From contig NZ_REGA01000026.1 in the NCBI RefSeq assembly GCF_003841505.1, forward strand, positions 1-41,485: a stretch of 41,485 nt of DNA, given 5' to 3'. Source of the stretch: Natrarchaeobius chitinivorans (lineage in GTDB: Archaea > Halobacteriota > Halobacteria > Halobacteriales > Natrialbaceae). Below are positions 41,222 to 41,485 of the stretch, piece after piece (position 1 is the first letter of the stretch; each line of letters starts with the position of its first letter). The position numbers were made by a program, and so were the translations under genes. The notes below the pieces were generated by a model. The model saw nothing but the letters and a program-made list of their open reading frames with translations. It was not told the DNA's origin and ran no database searches.

Positions 41222-41485
41222 GACTCACACCTCGGTTGCGTAGCGGTAGCGAGCGTCTCTTGTAACACTGGCCGTTGCTGGTGAATCTTCTGTGCGTCGT
41301 CGATCAGTCGGTCGAGCAGCGGTGGCGGCGAGTAGCCGAGATATTCGCCAAGTTCGTGGAGGATGAGCTGGGCGTGCGACCGGAAGGTCGCCGCCCAGCG
41401 TTCCGGCGGAAACACGATCTCATCGTCCGCTTGTTCGGTGACCAGATCAAGCAATTCACGACTCACGAGCAGTGACAGCAACGCC
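41218..41485 (-). CDS. Partial ORF, probable insertion-sequence gene
   Basis: The frame is open from the right edge to TAG 41218, 88 codons. It includes LLVSRELLDLVTEQADDEIVF, PPERWAATFRSHAQLILHEL and GEYLGYSPPPLLDRLIDDAQ. I do not recognise the family. Its stop is only about 15-20 bp from the point where the oxidoreductase gene is broken, which is how a transposase gene sits inside a short insertion sequence. The rest lies outside the window, so the transposase call rests on context. Confidence 0.5.
   Translation of the reverse strand, partial: ALLSLLVSRELLDLVTEQADDEIVFPPERWAATFRSHAQLILHELGEYLGYSPPPLLDRLIDDAQKIHQQRPVLQETLATATQPRCES

Overview
The window is a 41.5-kb piece of a haloarchaeal (class Halobacteria) chromosome. 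The GC content is high, and the proteins are acidic and rich in Asp and Glu. There are twin-arginine lipoprotein signals, TATA-like boxes about 25-30 bp before many start codons, and archaeal genes: fttA/aCPSF1, MBF1, TmcA, L7Ae, a HalOD1 domain and DUF7344. A Natrialbaceae-type organism is my guess from overall gene content; no marker here proves it. Both edges are insertion-sequence material: the C-terminus of an IS630-type transposase on the left, and on the right an unidentified ORF that breaks an FAD/Fe-S oxidoreductase gene.

Layout. 1-6.4 kb: transposase end, an 85-bp mobile-looking palindrome, a lipoprotein, the termination nuclease fttA, a frameshifted small membrane gene, nth, a tiny zinc ribbon and a YeeE/YedE transporter pair. 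6.4-13.3 kb: DUF502, an AstE/AspA-type metallohydrolase, DUF309, a second tiny zinc ribbon, guaB, a lipoprotein and a YcaO protein. 13.4-19.2 kb: an SPFH protein, a DUF54 RNA-binding protein, small proteins, a DJ-1/PfpI protein, a DHH phosphoesterase, an ornithine-cyclodeaminase-family protein and a small membrane protein whose TATA box lies inside a palindrome. 19.2-21.9 kb is the accessory part: an AT-rich gene-poor stretch, DUF3054, decayed sequence, a TIR-domain/zinc-finger protein with an unknown partner, and a second copy of the mobile palindrome. 21.9-25.5 kb: tpiA, mbf1, and a tightly overlapping hisC - Fap7-type kinase - CDP-alcohol phosphatidyltransferase operon. 25.5-35.8 kb: surface lipoproteins, the Mrp/ApbC Fe-S carrier, small zinc proteins, HalOD1, membrane proteins, an SDR, Yip1 and tmcA. 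35.8-37.5 kb: the rpl7ae-rps28e-rpl24e-ndk operon with a long structured leader. 37.5-41.5 kb: DUF7344, superoxide dismutase and the truncated oxidoreductase.

The most striking feature is not a gene. About ten dispersed palindromic elements of roughly 85-90 bp share termini of the type TGATACGGATTGCTGTA and TACAGTAAACCGTATCA. In eight cases the terminal TGA (or TAA) is the stop codon of the neighbouring gene. The inner stems differ between copies but stay self-complementary, which suggests selected structure such as a 3'-end or terminator signal, or a mobile element with end specificity. The gene for the archaeal 3'-end nuclease FttA lies in the same window; any functional link is my inference. 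Other leads are a possible kink-turn (L7Ae autoregulation) in the rpl7ae leader, the TIR/zinc protein, and three tiny zinc-finger genes that ordinary length cutoffs miss.
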